Below, one piece after another: positions 43,926 to 51,735 of a DNA stretch of 64,000 nucleotides; the stretch's first letter is position 1; each line of letters begins with the position of its first letter. Both the position numbers and the translations under genes were made by a program. Below the pieces are notes generated by a model that was given only the letters and a program-made list of their open reading frames with translations, ran no database searches and was not told where the DNA came from. The DNA comes from Cytophagales bacterium WSM2-2 (GTDB lineage: Bacteria; Bacteroidota; Bacteroidia; Cytophagales; Cyclobacteriaceae): assembly GCA_015472025.1 (NCBI GenBank), contig BNHL01000001.1, positions 1,523,501 to 1,587,500 on the forward strand, in the 5' to 3' direction.

Positions 43926-45368
43926 TTATTTTTTTAAAACAACATAAACAGTTGCTCCCAGCAGGAGCACAACAAAAATATTGATCGACCATTTCATCCA
44001 TCGATCGTCTGAAAAAGACCGTAATGAATTGTCAGTGGCATCGATCCGGTCATAAAACGATCCGAGGTCGTTGCTGCCTATCGATTGATTTTTGAAACTT
44101 TCACCGGTAACACTCACTTCCAATTTAGATTTGAGTGTGTCATATTTTCTAGTCTCCAGATTGAAATATACCCAACTGAAATAATCTCCGAGTTTGTAAT
44201 TGCCGGGCTCTTTCGGGATCATGAAGTAACTGAATGATTTTGTACCAGTAATCCGTCCTGCATCGCGATTGATACTTTGCTTTACGTTCGGTTCATAGAA
44301 ATCGAAACTGGTGTTTGGTGGTAAGTTCGGTTTGGCTATACCTGCAATATTTCCTTCACCATAAATATTATAATCATACGACACGCTTTGGCCAGTCTCC
44401 AATTGATTACGATTGATGCGTTCGTCCAGTTTGTATTTTCCAACCGCCACAGCATCGCGAAGCGGGTGGGGCGGCAGTTCTTTAACCCGGACGGTTTTTG
44501 ACTTTGAATAGAATGTCTTAAAATCTTCTTTCCGGTTTTGTCCGAAGAAGGAAGGATTCTTTGCCACTTTAAATTTGATCATCTCCAGTCCAACACTTGG
44601 AAAAACCACGGGCTGATTATTCAGTGGAAAGAATGTAGCCTGATAGATTTTATACTGCATGTAGCTCTTGTCGCCAATTTTGATCGGCTCCCCCTCAATA
44701 TTCTCGATATTGAAATTCTCCTCCCAGCAGTTACCCGGTTTCAATTTTTTAAGAATTTCAGACAGCTGTTTTCCGATTTCATGGAACTGTAAAAGCGCGC
44801 GATTGTTGTCCGCTACCAAAAATGAAAGCGTGGTTGTAAATCCTTCCCCAACATACACTTCGTCCTTGCTTGTGCTGAGCGCCAGGAGAGCGTCCTCTTT
44901 GACATCGATAAACTCTGTGGGTTCATTATTCCGACCGAAAAAATTATTCGGATCACGGTCAAAAAAACTACGGAAGGGATCTGTCTGCTGTACCTGCACG
45001 GGTGGTCCGACTTTTACTTTTTTTCCAGCGACAGAATAAGTCTGGTCGTTCACTTTAATCTTAAATGACGGAACGGTAATGATCCCCTGCTTGGAAGGCG
45101 TATACGTCATAATAATACTATTCGAGGAACTCACCTGTCCATTGATATAACTCGTCTGTGAGGAAGATGAAGGGCCCCGTTTTTGAAATCCTTCGATGTC
45201 GGGAAAATTATCATAATTCTTTAAGCGGTCGTTATTAACGGTGACCGTTATTGTCCATGCCTGGTTTTGCCCTATTTCGTCCGGTCCAAGTACGACTTGA
45301 ACAGTTTGTGCAAGTCCCAAATTGGAAACCAAAAACCCTGAAAACCAAAAAAATATCCTTTTTACCAT
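43926..45368 (-). CDS. batD: BatD family protein
   Basis: A 480-residue exported, membrane-anchored protein. I chose ATG 45366-45368 because a signal peptide follows (MVKRIFFWFSGFLVSNLGLA); a start at 45398 adds ten residues before it. Repeated Ig-like beta domains fill the periplasmic part (ITVTVNNDRLKNYDNFPDI, then IIMTYTPSKQGIITVPSFKI), as in BatD. A single C-terminal helix (about residues 458-477) ends in KK. BatD normally belongs to a batABCDE operon linked to aerotolerance and stress; here batA, batB, batC and batE are not adjacent. A promoter box TAATTTTG lies 30 bases upstream. Confidence 0.88.
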   Translation of the reverse strand: MVKRIFFWFSGFLVSNLGLAQTVQVVLGPDEIGQNQAWTITVTVNNDRLKNYDNFPDIEGFQKRGPSSSSQTSYINGQVSSSNSIIMTYTPSKQGIITVPSFKIKVNDQTYSVAGKKVKVGPPVQVQQTDPFRSFFDRDPNNFFGRNNEPTEFIDVKEDALLALSTSKDEVYVGEGFTTTLSFLVADNNRALLQFHEIGKQLSEILKKLKPGNCWEENFNIENIEGEPIKIGDKSYMQYKIYQATFFPLNNQPVVFPSVGLEMIKFKVAKNPSFFGQNRKEDFKTFYSKSKTVRVKELPPHPLRDAVAVGKYKLDERINRNQLETGQSVSYDYNIYGEGNIAGIAKPNLPPNTSFDFYEPNVKQSINRDAGRITGTKSFSYFMIPKEPGNYKLGDYFSWVYFNLETRKYDTLKSKLEVSVTGESFKNQSIGSNDLGSFYDRIDATDNSLRSFSDDRWMKWSINIFVVLLLGATVYVVLKK

Positions 45369-45397
45369 AATTTTCGTTTGCGCAACTGACGCGGACA

Positions 45398-45405
45398 CAA
45401 AATTA
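45398..45405 (-). promoter_or_regulatory. Bacteroidota -7 promoter box TAATTTTG
   Basis: An exact TAnnTTTG match on the minus strand, 29 bases before the batD ATG at 45368. No TTG is seen at the usual -33 distance. Confidence 0.4.
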
Positions 45406-45414
45406 AAATACTTC

Positions 45415-45446
45415 TTGTTCGTTGTTAAACAGATTTATTACCTTCA
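45415..45446 (+). promoter_or_regulatory. Possible promoter TTG, 21 bases, TACCTTCA
   Basis: TTG at 45415-45417 and TACCTTCA at 45439-45446 (two mismatches to TAnnTTTG) are correctly spaced and precede the small gene at 45499 by about 50 bases. The leader contains a six-base hairpin TTGCAA/TTGCAA (45455-45473). Confidence 0.3.
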
Positions 45447-45498
45447 ATATCTAATTGCAATAGGCGGTTGCAACAGAACTAAAACAAATGTGTTAAAA

Positions 45499-45690
45499 AT
45501 GAAGATGCTCAATTACGTCAAAAAGATTCTCACGAGGGTGAGTTTTGACTCGCGGCTCTTTGAAAAAGAGCTGCGAAAAGCGATCAAAGTCTTGATCGCT
45601 GATGAAGTGCAGGAGCTCAAAAACTGGTGTTATGCCAATTATGGACTCCAATACGGAGCGATTTTGAATCGCTGTTTTGTACTAGCTTAA
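45499..45690 (+). CDS. Small orphan protein of 63 residues
   Basis: I do not recognise this protein. It begins at ATG 45499 (MKMLNYVKKILTRVSF), with ATG 45505 as an alternative. It is predicted mostly helical and very charged, with EKELRKAIKVLIADEVQEL in the middle and two cysteines, in NWCYANYG (Cys44) and NRCF (Cys59), near the end. There is no signal peptide. The reading frame is open further upstream, but that part contains batD's divergent promoter and start and has no sensible start. A strong terminator lies 15 bases after the stop and the gene has its own spacer on both sides, so it is a single-gene transcription unit and probably well expressed. It may be a small regulator or RNA- or protein-binding factor (guess). 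Confidence 0.7.
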   Translation: MKMLNYVKKILTRVSFDSRLFEKELRKAIKVLIADEVQELKNWCYANYGLQYGAILNRCFVLA

Positions 45691-45702
45691 AATGACTCGA
45701 CT

Positions 45703-45728
45703 AACCCCGCCCTGGCGGGGTTTTTATT
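45703..45728 (+). terminator. Intrinsic terminator of the small gene
   Basis: A GC-rich hairpin AACCCCGC, loop CCTG, GCGGGGTT, followed by a run of T (TTTTTATTTTTC). It lies 12 bases after the stop at 45690. Confidence 0.92.
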
Positions 45729-45761
45729 TTTCTTATTCTTTCAGGTCTCATGACAAACAAA

Positions 45762-45816
45762 ATGCCAGAGGAGAAGCCTTATTCCAAACTGGATTCTAAG
45801 GCTCTCCACCTGGCAT
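45762..45816 (-). terminator. Long imperfect hairpin, possible terminator of the DUF2911 gene
   Basis: A 55-base hairpin: ATGCCAG/CTGGCAT, then GGAGA/TCTCC, GCCTTA/TAAGGC and an inner TCCA/TGGA, with single-base bulges. On the minus strand it lies 47 bases after the stop at 45864 and is followed by TTTTGTTTG, so it may terminate that gene. It is larger than usual terminators and could instead be a small structured RNA or a repeat unit. Confidence 0.55.
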
Positions 45817-45863
45817 GATTGAATGTGGAACGACAGCGACTGCTATCGGTCAACCGTGTTTTT

Positions 45864-46994
45864 TTATTGCTTCAGCTTTTCAATCTCCTTTTTAAAAGTC
45901 TCAATATTCGCTTTTTGATTGTCAGGAACGTTCTGCAATGCCTGCTCCCAGTTCTTAATTGCATCCTTCTTGTTTCCTATTGCAGTATACCCGCGCGCCA
46001 ATCCAACCAGTGTGGTGAATTTATCTTCCGGGTGACGCTGGCGATTGAGTTTAAATACTTCGAGTGCGTCTTTGCCTCGGCCGGCAGTCAGCAATGACCG
46101 TCCATATTGGTGTAATTCCTGAACGGTAGGATTCATCTCCATGGCTTCCTTCATCACCGCGTCTGCTTCTGCATTACGATTCAATTGATTCAAAATATCG
46201 GCCTTCGTTTGCATCGCATAAAAACTCTTCACACCATTAAATCGATCCGTGTTCATAGAGATGTCAACCCACTTCAGTGCTTCTTCAAGGTTGATCTTAT
46301 TGTCAAGGCAAAAACGCGCATTTGTCAGCCAGTTGTTGTAGTTAAACCCGGCAAAGCTGGTAAGCTCAGCACGCTTTTGATCTACATAAAGCTGCATCCC
46401 ATTGGGTACATCAATCTTAAATCCGATTTTTTTATTCTCCCATTGCAAATACGCTGCAGCTGAGAGTAACTGGCGGTCCTCAAATCCGTAAGTCAGCCAC
46501 TCAGTGTACGCACAGTCTTCAGGTTTGGCTTCTATGCGAAGTACATCCTCATCCGAAGTGTAATAGTAGACACCCCAGCTCGTGGTATTCTTCGAAAAAA
46601 TCCAGGTCCATGGCTTATCCTTGTCGAGCAAGAGCATGAGTCCATAGGTTCCTGCTTTCAGGTCCTTCCCATTGATTTTGACATCGTGTGAAAGAGTAAT
46701 CGTTGTGATCTCATTCGAACCTGCGCGCCATGGTGATGCCGTTGAGGTTCCGAATCCATCAGGATCTTTCAATCCATAATGAACGAGCTCGCCCCAGATA
46801 TGTCCTTTGCGGTCTTCACCGGTAGGACTGTGCACATCGGGACCTCGGTAAGTGATCGTGACGGAAGCCAGTCCGATCCACTGAGTCACACTCGATTTCT
46901 GGTTCCCCCCATTGGGAGGAGAAGTTAATGTAATAGTCTGTGCTTGCGCAGTCAGGCCTAGCACGCAGGCCAAAATGATTGTATAGAATCTCAT
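45864..46994 (-). CDS. DUF2911 exported protein with TPR-like C-terminus
   Basis: A 376-residue exported protein. The start at ATG 46992-46994 gives a good signal peptide (MRFYTIILACVLGLTAQAQ); a longer reading from 47072 lacks one. The N-terminal half (about 20-190) matches DUF2911, with ASVTITYRGPDVHSPTGEDR near residue 45 and KINGKDLKAGTYGLML near 110. The C-terminal half has TPR-like helices (LNQLNRNAEADAVMKEAME and ALEVFKLNRQRHPEDKF). DUF2911 proteins are common in Bacteroidota with no known function. A weak box TATCTTTC precedes it. It follows queG on the same strand after 114 bases. Confidence 0.85.
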   Translation of the reverse strand: MRFYTIILACVLGLTAQAQTITLTSPPNGGNQKSSVTQWIGLASVTITYRGPDVHSPTGEDRKGHIWGELVHYGLKDPDGFGTSTASPWRAGSNEITTITLSHDVKINGKDLKAGTYGLMLLLDKDKPWTWIFSKNTTSWGVYYYTSDEDVLRIEAKPEDCAYTEWLTYGFEDRQLLSAAAYLQWENKKIGFKIDVPNGMQLYVDQKRAELTSFAGFNYNNWLTNARFCLDNKINLEEALKWVDISMNTDRFNGVKSFYAMQTKADILNQLNRNAEADAVMKEAMEMNPTVQELHQYGRSLLTAGRGKDALEVFKLNRQRHPEDKFTTLVGLARGYTAIGNKKDAIKNWEQALQNVPDNQKANIETFKKEIEKLKQ

Positions 46995-47108
46995 AAGGGG
47001 TTGTTTTAGTTTGAATGGAAAGATATACCCACTCATTCTTTCAGCAGCTAACCCAAGGTGCCTTATTTTCAAGGAGGTGATTAAAGAGTACTATGATTTG
47101 AGACTAAA

Positions 47109-48032
47109 CTACCCGGTAATGAAGTTCACATTGCGCTTCAGGCCCGAGAGCTTCGTGCGTTTTACAGCTGATTTTTTAAAGAGTTTTTGAAAAACTTCTT
47201 CCGTAATTTCTTTCCAATCTTCTGTTTTCATTTTTTCTAAATCAGGGTGAGGATCAAATCTCGGCTCCCGATGCGGTTTTGAGAACCGGTTCCAGGGGCA
47301 AATATCCTGGCAGATGTCGCAACCAAAAATCCAGTTTTCAAATTTGCCCTTTTGATTGTCCGGAATTTCATCTTTCAATTCAATGGTGAAATAAGAAATG
47401 CATTTGCTCCCGTCCACTACGTAAGGTTGCGGAATCGCATCGGTGGGGCAAGCATCCATACACGCAGTACATGTGCCGCAATAGTCTTTTGCAGGACCAT
47501 CATATTCCAATTCAAGATCAATGATTAGCTCTGCGAGAAAGAAAAAACTCCCGGCGGTGCGATTGAGAAGCAGCGAATTTTTTCCGATCCAGCCAATCCC
47601 GGATTTCTGCGCCCAGGCTCGTTCGTGCACAGGTGCAGAATCTACAAAAGCTCGCCCGTCAACCTGTCCTACAGCATCTTGGATACGGCCCAAAAAAATC
47701 TTCAGTTTTTCTTTGATTACGAAATGATAGTCTTCACCATAAGCATATTTGGCAATTTTTAAATCTGCATTGGTACTTAAGTCTTTGTCTGGAAAATAAT
47801 TGTACAAGAGACTAACAACAGATTTAGCTCCAGGCACCAGCAAGCGCGGATTGAGACGTTTGTCAAAATTTTCTTCGAGATAATGCATCGCCCCTCCATA
47901 TCCTCGTTGCAACCATTGCTCAAACCGAGACGCTTCGTTCTCCAGAAATTCCGCTTTCGCAATTCCGCAAAAACTGAAATCAAGTTCAGTAGCAATTGAC
48001 TTTATGAGTTCTGTTATTTTTTCTTTGCTCAT
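47109..48032 (-). CDS. queG: Epoxyqueuosine reductase QueG
   Basis: A cobalamin- and iron-sulfur-dependent reductase that makes queuosine from epoxyqueuosine in tRNAs with a GUN anticodon. It has 307 residues, somewhat shorter than the E. coli protein because the C-terminal HEAT-like part is absent. The substrate and cobalamin domain includes [19 protein letters not shown] near residue 45 and [16 protein letters not shown] near 135. Two 4Fe-4S clusters are bound by [18 protein letters not shown] near 185 and [11 protein letters not shown] near 240. It is flanked by the acyltransferase gene (44 bases upstream) and the DUF2911 gene. Confidence 0.93.
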   Translation of the reverse strand: MSKEKITELIKSIATELDFSFCGIAKAEFLENEASRFEQWLQRGYGGAMHYLEENFDKRLNPRLLVPGAKSVVSLLYNYFPDKDLSTNADLKIAKYAYGEDYHFVIKEKLKIFLGRIQDAVGQVDGRAFVDSAPVHERAWAQKSGIGWIGKNSLLLNRTAGSFFFLAELIIDLELEYDGPAKDYCGTCTACMDACPTDAIPQPYVVDGSKCISYFTIELKDEIPDNQKGKFENWIFGCDICQDICPWNRFSKPHREPRFDPHPDLEKMKTEDWKEITEEVFQKLFKKSAVKRTKLSGLKRNVNFITG

Positions 48033-48076
48033 TTACTTCAGGGAATTTTTCATTCGAAAGCGCAAGTGATTTGATC

Positions 48077-49147
48077 TCATGTATTTCGGACGTCAGAACT
48101 TATCGTGGAATATTTTTCTTTTAATCTTAAAAATCTTTTTTCAAAAAAATTATAAGACAAATAAGCAAAAAGGATCGTGGTGGTAAACACGCAGGCATAA
48201 ACCACCAAATAATTTAGCACACTGGTTGCTTCTTCGAAGGATATAATTTTGGATAAATAAAAAATTACTAACGGATGAATCACATAAATCCCGTAAGCGA
48301 TTTTCCCAATTGAATCCGTGATAAATAGGTCAAGATTTACAATTTTGTGTTTCCTTTGAATTTGTCCCATGATCAGAAAAACGGTTATCAAAGCAACTAA
48401 CTCATTATCAAGGACAGAGAAAATGTGAAACTTATTTACCGCAGTTAAAAAAACAACTAACCATGATAGTACTTGAGTAAATAAATTGTTCGTGATTTTA
48501 AGGAAGAGCTCGTTTTGTCGAAAATAAAGAATAGCGCCAATAGCTCCGATAAGCATACAATGAAATCTTGTGACATGGAGTGTCATGTACAACCAACCCG
48601 ACTCGCTATTGTTGAATAGAATATCTGAAATTCGAAGAGCCACTTTCAAAACAATCAAACCGATACAGATCATGACCGTCCATTTCAAAACATTCTTTTT
48701 TGTTTTTATAATCCACGGCCAAAAGGAATAGAATTGTTCCTCAACTCCTAGTGACCAATAATGATTTAGAAACCGGAGTGCATTTCCAGCTATAAATGGA
48801 ATATTTGCCAAGAGAAATAAATAATAAAAGACGGGCTGAATCTCAAATGAAAATCCAAAAATAAAAAACGTCAAAATACACAGTACGAGGTACAAATAAT
48901 ATAACGGCCAAATTCTCAACATCCTTCGTACATAAAAATGTCTGATGTTAACAATTCCCGTTTCTTTCTTTTCGGCCAATAAAAGATAAGTGATCAGGAA
49001 GCCACTGAGTGAAAAGAAAATGGAAACGCCAAACCCAGCTAATAAAGTTGTTTGGGGATTGCCGTCCGCATATTTACCAAAAATAAATGAGTCAAGACCA
49101 AACTCACTAAGTCCTTGCGTAGTGTGTGAGAATAGGACTGCAATCAC
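48077..49147 (-). CDS. Acyltransferase family 3 (OafA/YrhL-like), 5' end disrupted
   Basis: A membrane O-acyltransferase with about ten helices, of the type that acetylates sugars on LPS, peptidoglycan or exopolysaccharide. The first in-frame standard start is GTG at 49145-49147, giving 356 residues. The conserved family N-terminus (FNGLNGLRCIAVIAVLFSHT) is nevertheless encoded in the same frame upstream of that GTG, to about 49198. No ATG, GTG or TTG starts it before a stop at 49211-49213. Adding one A to the A5 run at 49202-49206 would join it to a TTG start at 49216-49218. The gene is therefore either frameshifted here, affected by a sequencing error, or started at a rare codon. It is divergent from the rfaE2-like gene. 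Confidence 0.8.
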   Translation of the reverse strand: MIAVLFSHTTQGLSEFGLDSFIFGKYADGNPQTTLLAGFGVSIFFSLSGFLITYLLLAEKKETGIVNIRHFYVRRMLRIWPLYYLYLVLCILTFFIFGFSFEIQPVFYYLFLLANIPFIAGNALRFLNHYWSLGVEEQFYSFWPWIIKTKKNVLKWTVMICIGLIVLKVALRISDILFNNSESGWLYMTLHVTRFHCMLIGAIGAILYFRQNELFLKITNNLFTQVLSWLVVFLTAVNKFHIFSVLDNELVALITVFLIMGQIQRKHKIVNLDLFITDSIGKIAYGIYVIHPLVIFYLSKIISFEEATSVLNYLVVYACVFTTTILFAYLSYNFFEKRFLRLKEKYSTISSDVRNT

Positions 49148-49285
49148 TGCAATGCATCTTAACCCATTTAGTCCGTTAAAGTGAATGATTGGCTTCAGGC
49201 GTTTTTGAAATTACTCAACAAGTAGCAATTTTAAATTGGAAGCAAGAAAGAAGAAAAATACCCTATTCAAGAAATCAAGAACTGC

Positions 49286-49293
49286 TAATTTTG
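49286..49293 (+). promoter_or_regulatory. Bacteroidota -7 promoter box TAATTTTG
   Basis: An exact TAnnTTTG match five bases before the ATG at 49299. No clear -33 TTG is seen. If used, the leader would be about two bases. Confidence 0.4.
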
Positions 49294-49298
49294 ACAAA

Positions 49299-49778
49299 AT
49301 GGAGATGGCAAGTAAAATAAAATCGCTTACTGATGCGACTAAGCAGGTAAAGTCCTGGCAAAAAGAAGGGCAAAAAGTGGTCTTTACGAATGGCTGTTTT
49401 GACCTTATCCACCTTGGTCATGTAGACTACCTAGAGAAGGCCCGAAACCTGGGCGATAAGCTCGTAATTGGTTTGAATACCGACGGCTCTGTAAGTCGTT
49501 TTAAAGGCCCGGAACGGCCTCTACAAGACCAAAATTCGAGGGCAAGGGTGCTGGCCGCCATGCAGTTTGTGGATTTGGTGGTTTTCTTTGACGAGGACAC
49601 TCCTAAAGAACTGATTTCAGAGCTTGTGCCTAATGTGCTCGTAAAAGGCAGTGACTATTTGGCAGAAAATATCGTTGGCGCGGATGTTGTTAAAAACAAC
49701 GGTGGAGTGGTAAAAACCATCGATTTTGTGCCGGGTTATTCCACTACCAGAATTGTGGAAAAAATTAAAAGAACATAA
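49299..49778 (+). CDS. rfaE2: D-glycero-beta-D-manno-heptose 1-phosphate adenylyltransferase-like (RfaE2/HldE C-domain)
   Basis: A 159-residue nucleotidyltransferase of the cytidylyltransferase-like superfamily. It has VFTNGCFDLIHLGHVDYL with the HxGH motif near residue 35, and the C-terminal YSTTRIVEKIK motif (STTR in place of the usual ISSTTR-type signature). The stand-alone domain matches RfaE2, which makes ADP-heptose for LPS inner core together with a separate kinase (RfaE1) not seen here. I chose ATG 49299 (MEMASKIKSL) because the conserved part begins about 20 residues later; the longer TTG start at 49236 has a lysine-rich stretch and overlaps the promoter box. Confidence 0.85.
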   Translation: MEMASKIKSLTDATKQVKSWQKEGQKVVFTNGCFDLIHLGHVDYLEKARNLGDKLVIGLNTDGSVSRFKGPERPLQDQNSRARVLAAMQFVDLVVFFDEDTPKELISELVPNVLVKGSDYLAENIVGADVVKNNGGVVKTIDFVPGYSTTRIVEKIKRT

Positions 49779-49799
49779 ACAAACAAAACAGAATAGAAT

Positions 49800-50495
49800 A
49801 TGATGGCTTTCGTAATTGGCGGTTTTTTTATGCTTATCGGATGGCTGGTGGGCCAGCAATTGAAGAGTAAATTCAAAAAGTATTCTGAAACACATCTAAC
49901 AAAAGATCTGACCGGTGCAGAAGTTGCACGCCTGATGCTTGCAGACAATAACATTCGCGATGTACAGGTCACTTGTGTGGAGGGTCAGTTGACGGATCAT
50001 TATGATCCCTCAAGTAAGACAGTAAACCTTAGTCAGGAAGTTTTTTACGGTCGTAATGCCGCTGCTACTGCTGTTGCTTCTCACGAATGCGGCCACGCAG
50101 TGCAGCATGCACAAGCTTACAGCATGCTCCAGTTTCGTTCCGCAATGGTGCCCGTACAGAATATTACTGCATCGGTGATGAATTTCATTTTCATGGCTTC
50201 CCTTTTTGGCGGATTCATATTTCATAGTTTCCTTCCATGGAATACCGTAATCTTGATCATGATCGCATGCTATGGAGTGTTCGCCCTTTTTGCACTGGTT
50301 ACTCTTCCGGTAGAATTTGATGCGAGCAACAGGGCTCTGGCCTGGGTTAAATCGAGGAACATCGTTACGCCAGGAGAATACGACATGGCTAAAGATGCCT
50401 TGAAATGGGCTGCGATGACCTACGTAGTTGCCGCTATCAGCGCAATTACCATGCTTGCCTACTATGTGATGAGATACCTCGGAAGTCGCGATTAA
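49800..50495 (+). CDS. Neutral zinc metallopeptidase, YugP family
   Basis: A 231-residue membrane protease. The N-terminal helix (about residues 3-19) is followed by the zinc motif SHECGHAVQHAQAY with His95, Glu96 and His99. Two or three hydrophobic helices follow (about 120-140, 145-170 and 205-225). Together this fits the YugP-type (DUF/M-family) zinc metallopeptidases related to HtpX and placed in the inner membrane. The start can be ATG 49800 or ATG 49803. It is 21 bases after the rfaE2-like gene, so the two may be co-transcribed. A strong terminator lies 25 bases after its stop. Confidence 0.87.
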   Translation: MMAFVIGGFFMLIGWLVGQQLKSKFKKYSETHLTKDLTGAEVARLMLADNNIRDVQVTCVEGQLTDHYDPSSKTVNLSQEVFYGRNAAATAVASHECGHAVQHAQAYSMLQFRSAMVPVQNITASVMNFIFMASLFGGFIFHSFLPWNTVILIMIACYGVFALFALVTLPVEFDASNRALAWVKSRNIVTPGEYDMAKDALKWAAMTYVVAAISAITMLAYYVMRYLGSRD

Positions 50496-50511
50496 AATTT
50501 CAGAAACAAAT

Positions 50512-50519
50512 TATCTTTG
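50512..50519 (+). promoter_or_regulatory. Bacteroidota -7 promoter box TATCTTTG
   Basis: An exact TAnnTTTG match between the YugP-type gene and the acyl-CoA dehydrogenase gene (ATG 50593). It sits directly in front of the hairpin at 50521-50546. No -33 TTG is at the usual distance. Confidence 0.35.
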
Positions 50520-50520
50520 C

Positions 50521-50551
50521 AGGCCAGAAATTAACACTTCTGGCCTTTTGC
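50521..50551 (+). terminator. Intrinsic terminator after the YugP-type gene
   Basis: A perfect nine-base stem AGGCCAGAA/TTCTGGCCT with an eight-base loop, followed by TTTTGCTTTTATTTTG. It ends transcription of the preceding gene, or forms a hairpin at the 5' end of the next transcript if the promoter box at 50512 is used. Confidence 0.8.
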
Positions 50552-50592
50552 TTTTATTTTGAACACTAATTTTCGTTAATCCTTACTACCAA

Positions 50593-51732
50593 ATGAATTT
50601 TGAACTGACTGAAGAGCACTTGACTGTACAAAAAGCAGCCCGTGATTTTGCTCAAACTGAATTGTTGCCTGGCGTGATTGACCGCGACACCGAACAAAAA
50701 TTTCCAACAGAACAAGTCAAAAAAATGGGAGAACTGGGTTTTCTCGGAATGATGACAGACCCCAAATACAATGGTGGTGGAATGGATACCATCTCTTATG
50801 TACTGGCTATGGAAGAAATATCTAAAATAGATGCTTCAGCTTCCGTATGTATGTCGGTGAACAATTCGCTCGTGTGCTGGGGATTAGAAAAATTTGGTAC
50901 TGAAGAACAGAAAGAAAAATACCTGAAAAAACTAACGACCGGTGAGTCCATCGGTGCTTTTTGCTTGTCGGAGCCAGAGGCAGGCAGTGACGCAACTTCT
51001 CAGCGTACCACTGCTGAAGATAAAGGAGATCATTATTTACTGAACGGCACGAAGAACTGGATCACAAATGGCAAGACTGCCAGCGTTTACCTGGTCATCG
51101 CACAAACTCATCCTGAAAAAAGACACAAGGGAATAAACGCCCTCATTGTAGAGCGTGGCATGCCCGGCTTCGTGGTGGGGAAGAAAGAGGACAAGATGGG
51201 CATTCGCGGCAGTGATACACATTCACTCATGTTCACAGACGTGAAAGTGCCAAAAGCTAACCGTATTGGTGACGAAGGATTTGGATTTTCGTTCGCGATG
51301 ACCACACTTAATGGCGGCCGAATCGGGATTGCCTCACAGGCATTGGGTATTGCTGCTGGCGCCTATGAGCTTGCCGTAAAATATGCAAAAGAAAGAAAGG
51401 CTTTCGGGAAGCACCTTGCCGAACACCAGGCCATCCAGTTCAAGCTGGCTGAAATGGCTACAAAAATCAGCGCAGCGAGATTACTTGTTTGGCAGGCGGC
51501 TTTTTTGAAAGACCAAAAGAAAGATTTTGTCAAAGCAGCGGCAATGGCTAAACTCTTTGCTTCACAAATAGCACAGGAAGTAACTACCGAGGCTGTACAG
51601 ATTCATGGAGGCTATGGCTATGTAAAAGAATTTCATGTGGAACGTCTGATGCGCGATGCCAAGATCACTCAGATCTATGAAGGGACGACTGAGATTCAGA
51701 AGATGGTGATCTCAAGGGAGCTGTTGAAATGA
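50593..51732 (+). CDS. Acyl-CoA dehydrogenase (short/branched-chain type)
   Basis: A 379-residue FAD-dependent acyl-CoA dehydrogenase that introduces the alpha-beta double bond and passes electrons to ETF. It has GAFCLSEPEAGSDATSQRTTA near residue 122, KNWITNGKTASVYLVIAQ near 155 and the catalytic-glutamate region QIYEGTTEIQKMVISREL near 360. The length and motifs match short-chain (butyryl-CoA) and isovaleryl-type bacterial enzymes. The chain-length preference cannot be fixed. It is convergent with the membrane-protein gene that ends at 51736. Confidence 0.93.
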   Translation: MNFELTEEHLTVQKAARDFAQTELLPGVIDRDTEQKFPTEQVKKMGELGFLGMMTDPKYNGGGMDTISYVLAMEEISKIDASASVCMSVNNSLVCWGLEKFGTEEQKEKYLKKLTTGESIGAFCLSEPEAGSDATSQRTTAEDKGDHYLLNGTKNWITNGKTASVYLVIAQTHPEKRHKGINALIVERGMPGFVVGKKEDKMGIRGSDTHSLMFTDVKVPKANRIGDEGFGFSFAMTTLNGGRIGIASQALGIAAGAYELAVKYAKERKAFGKHLAEHQAIQFKLAEMATKISAARLLVWQAAFLKDQKKDFVKAAAMAKLFASQIAQEVTTEAVQIHGGYGYVKEFHVERLMRDAKITQIYEGTTEIQKMVISRELLK

Positions 51733-51735
51733 GGT

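Noticed and set aside
45455..45473. TTGCAA hairpin in the small gene's leader as a riboswitch
   Set aside because: A six-base stem with a seven-base loop is too small to support a riboswitch call.
45322..45498. Upstream extension of the small orphan protein to 122 residues
   Set aside because: The extension overlaps the batD start and its promoter box on the other strand; the conserved-looking, charged helical part begins at ATG 45499.
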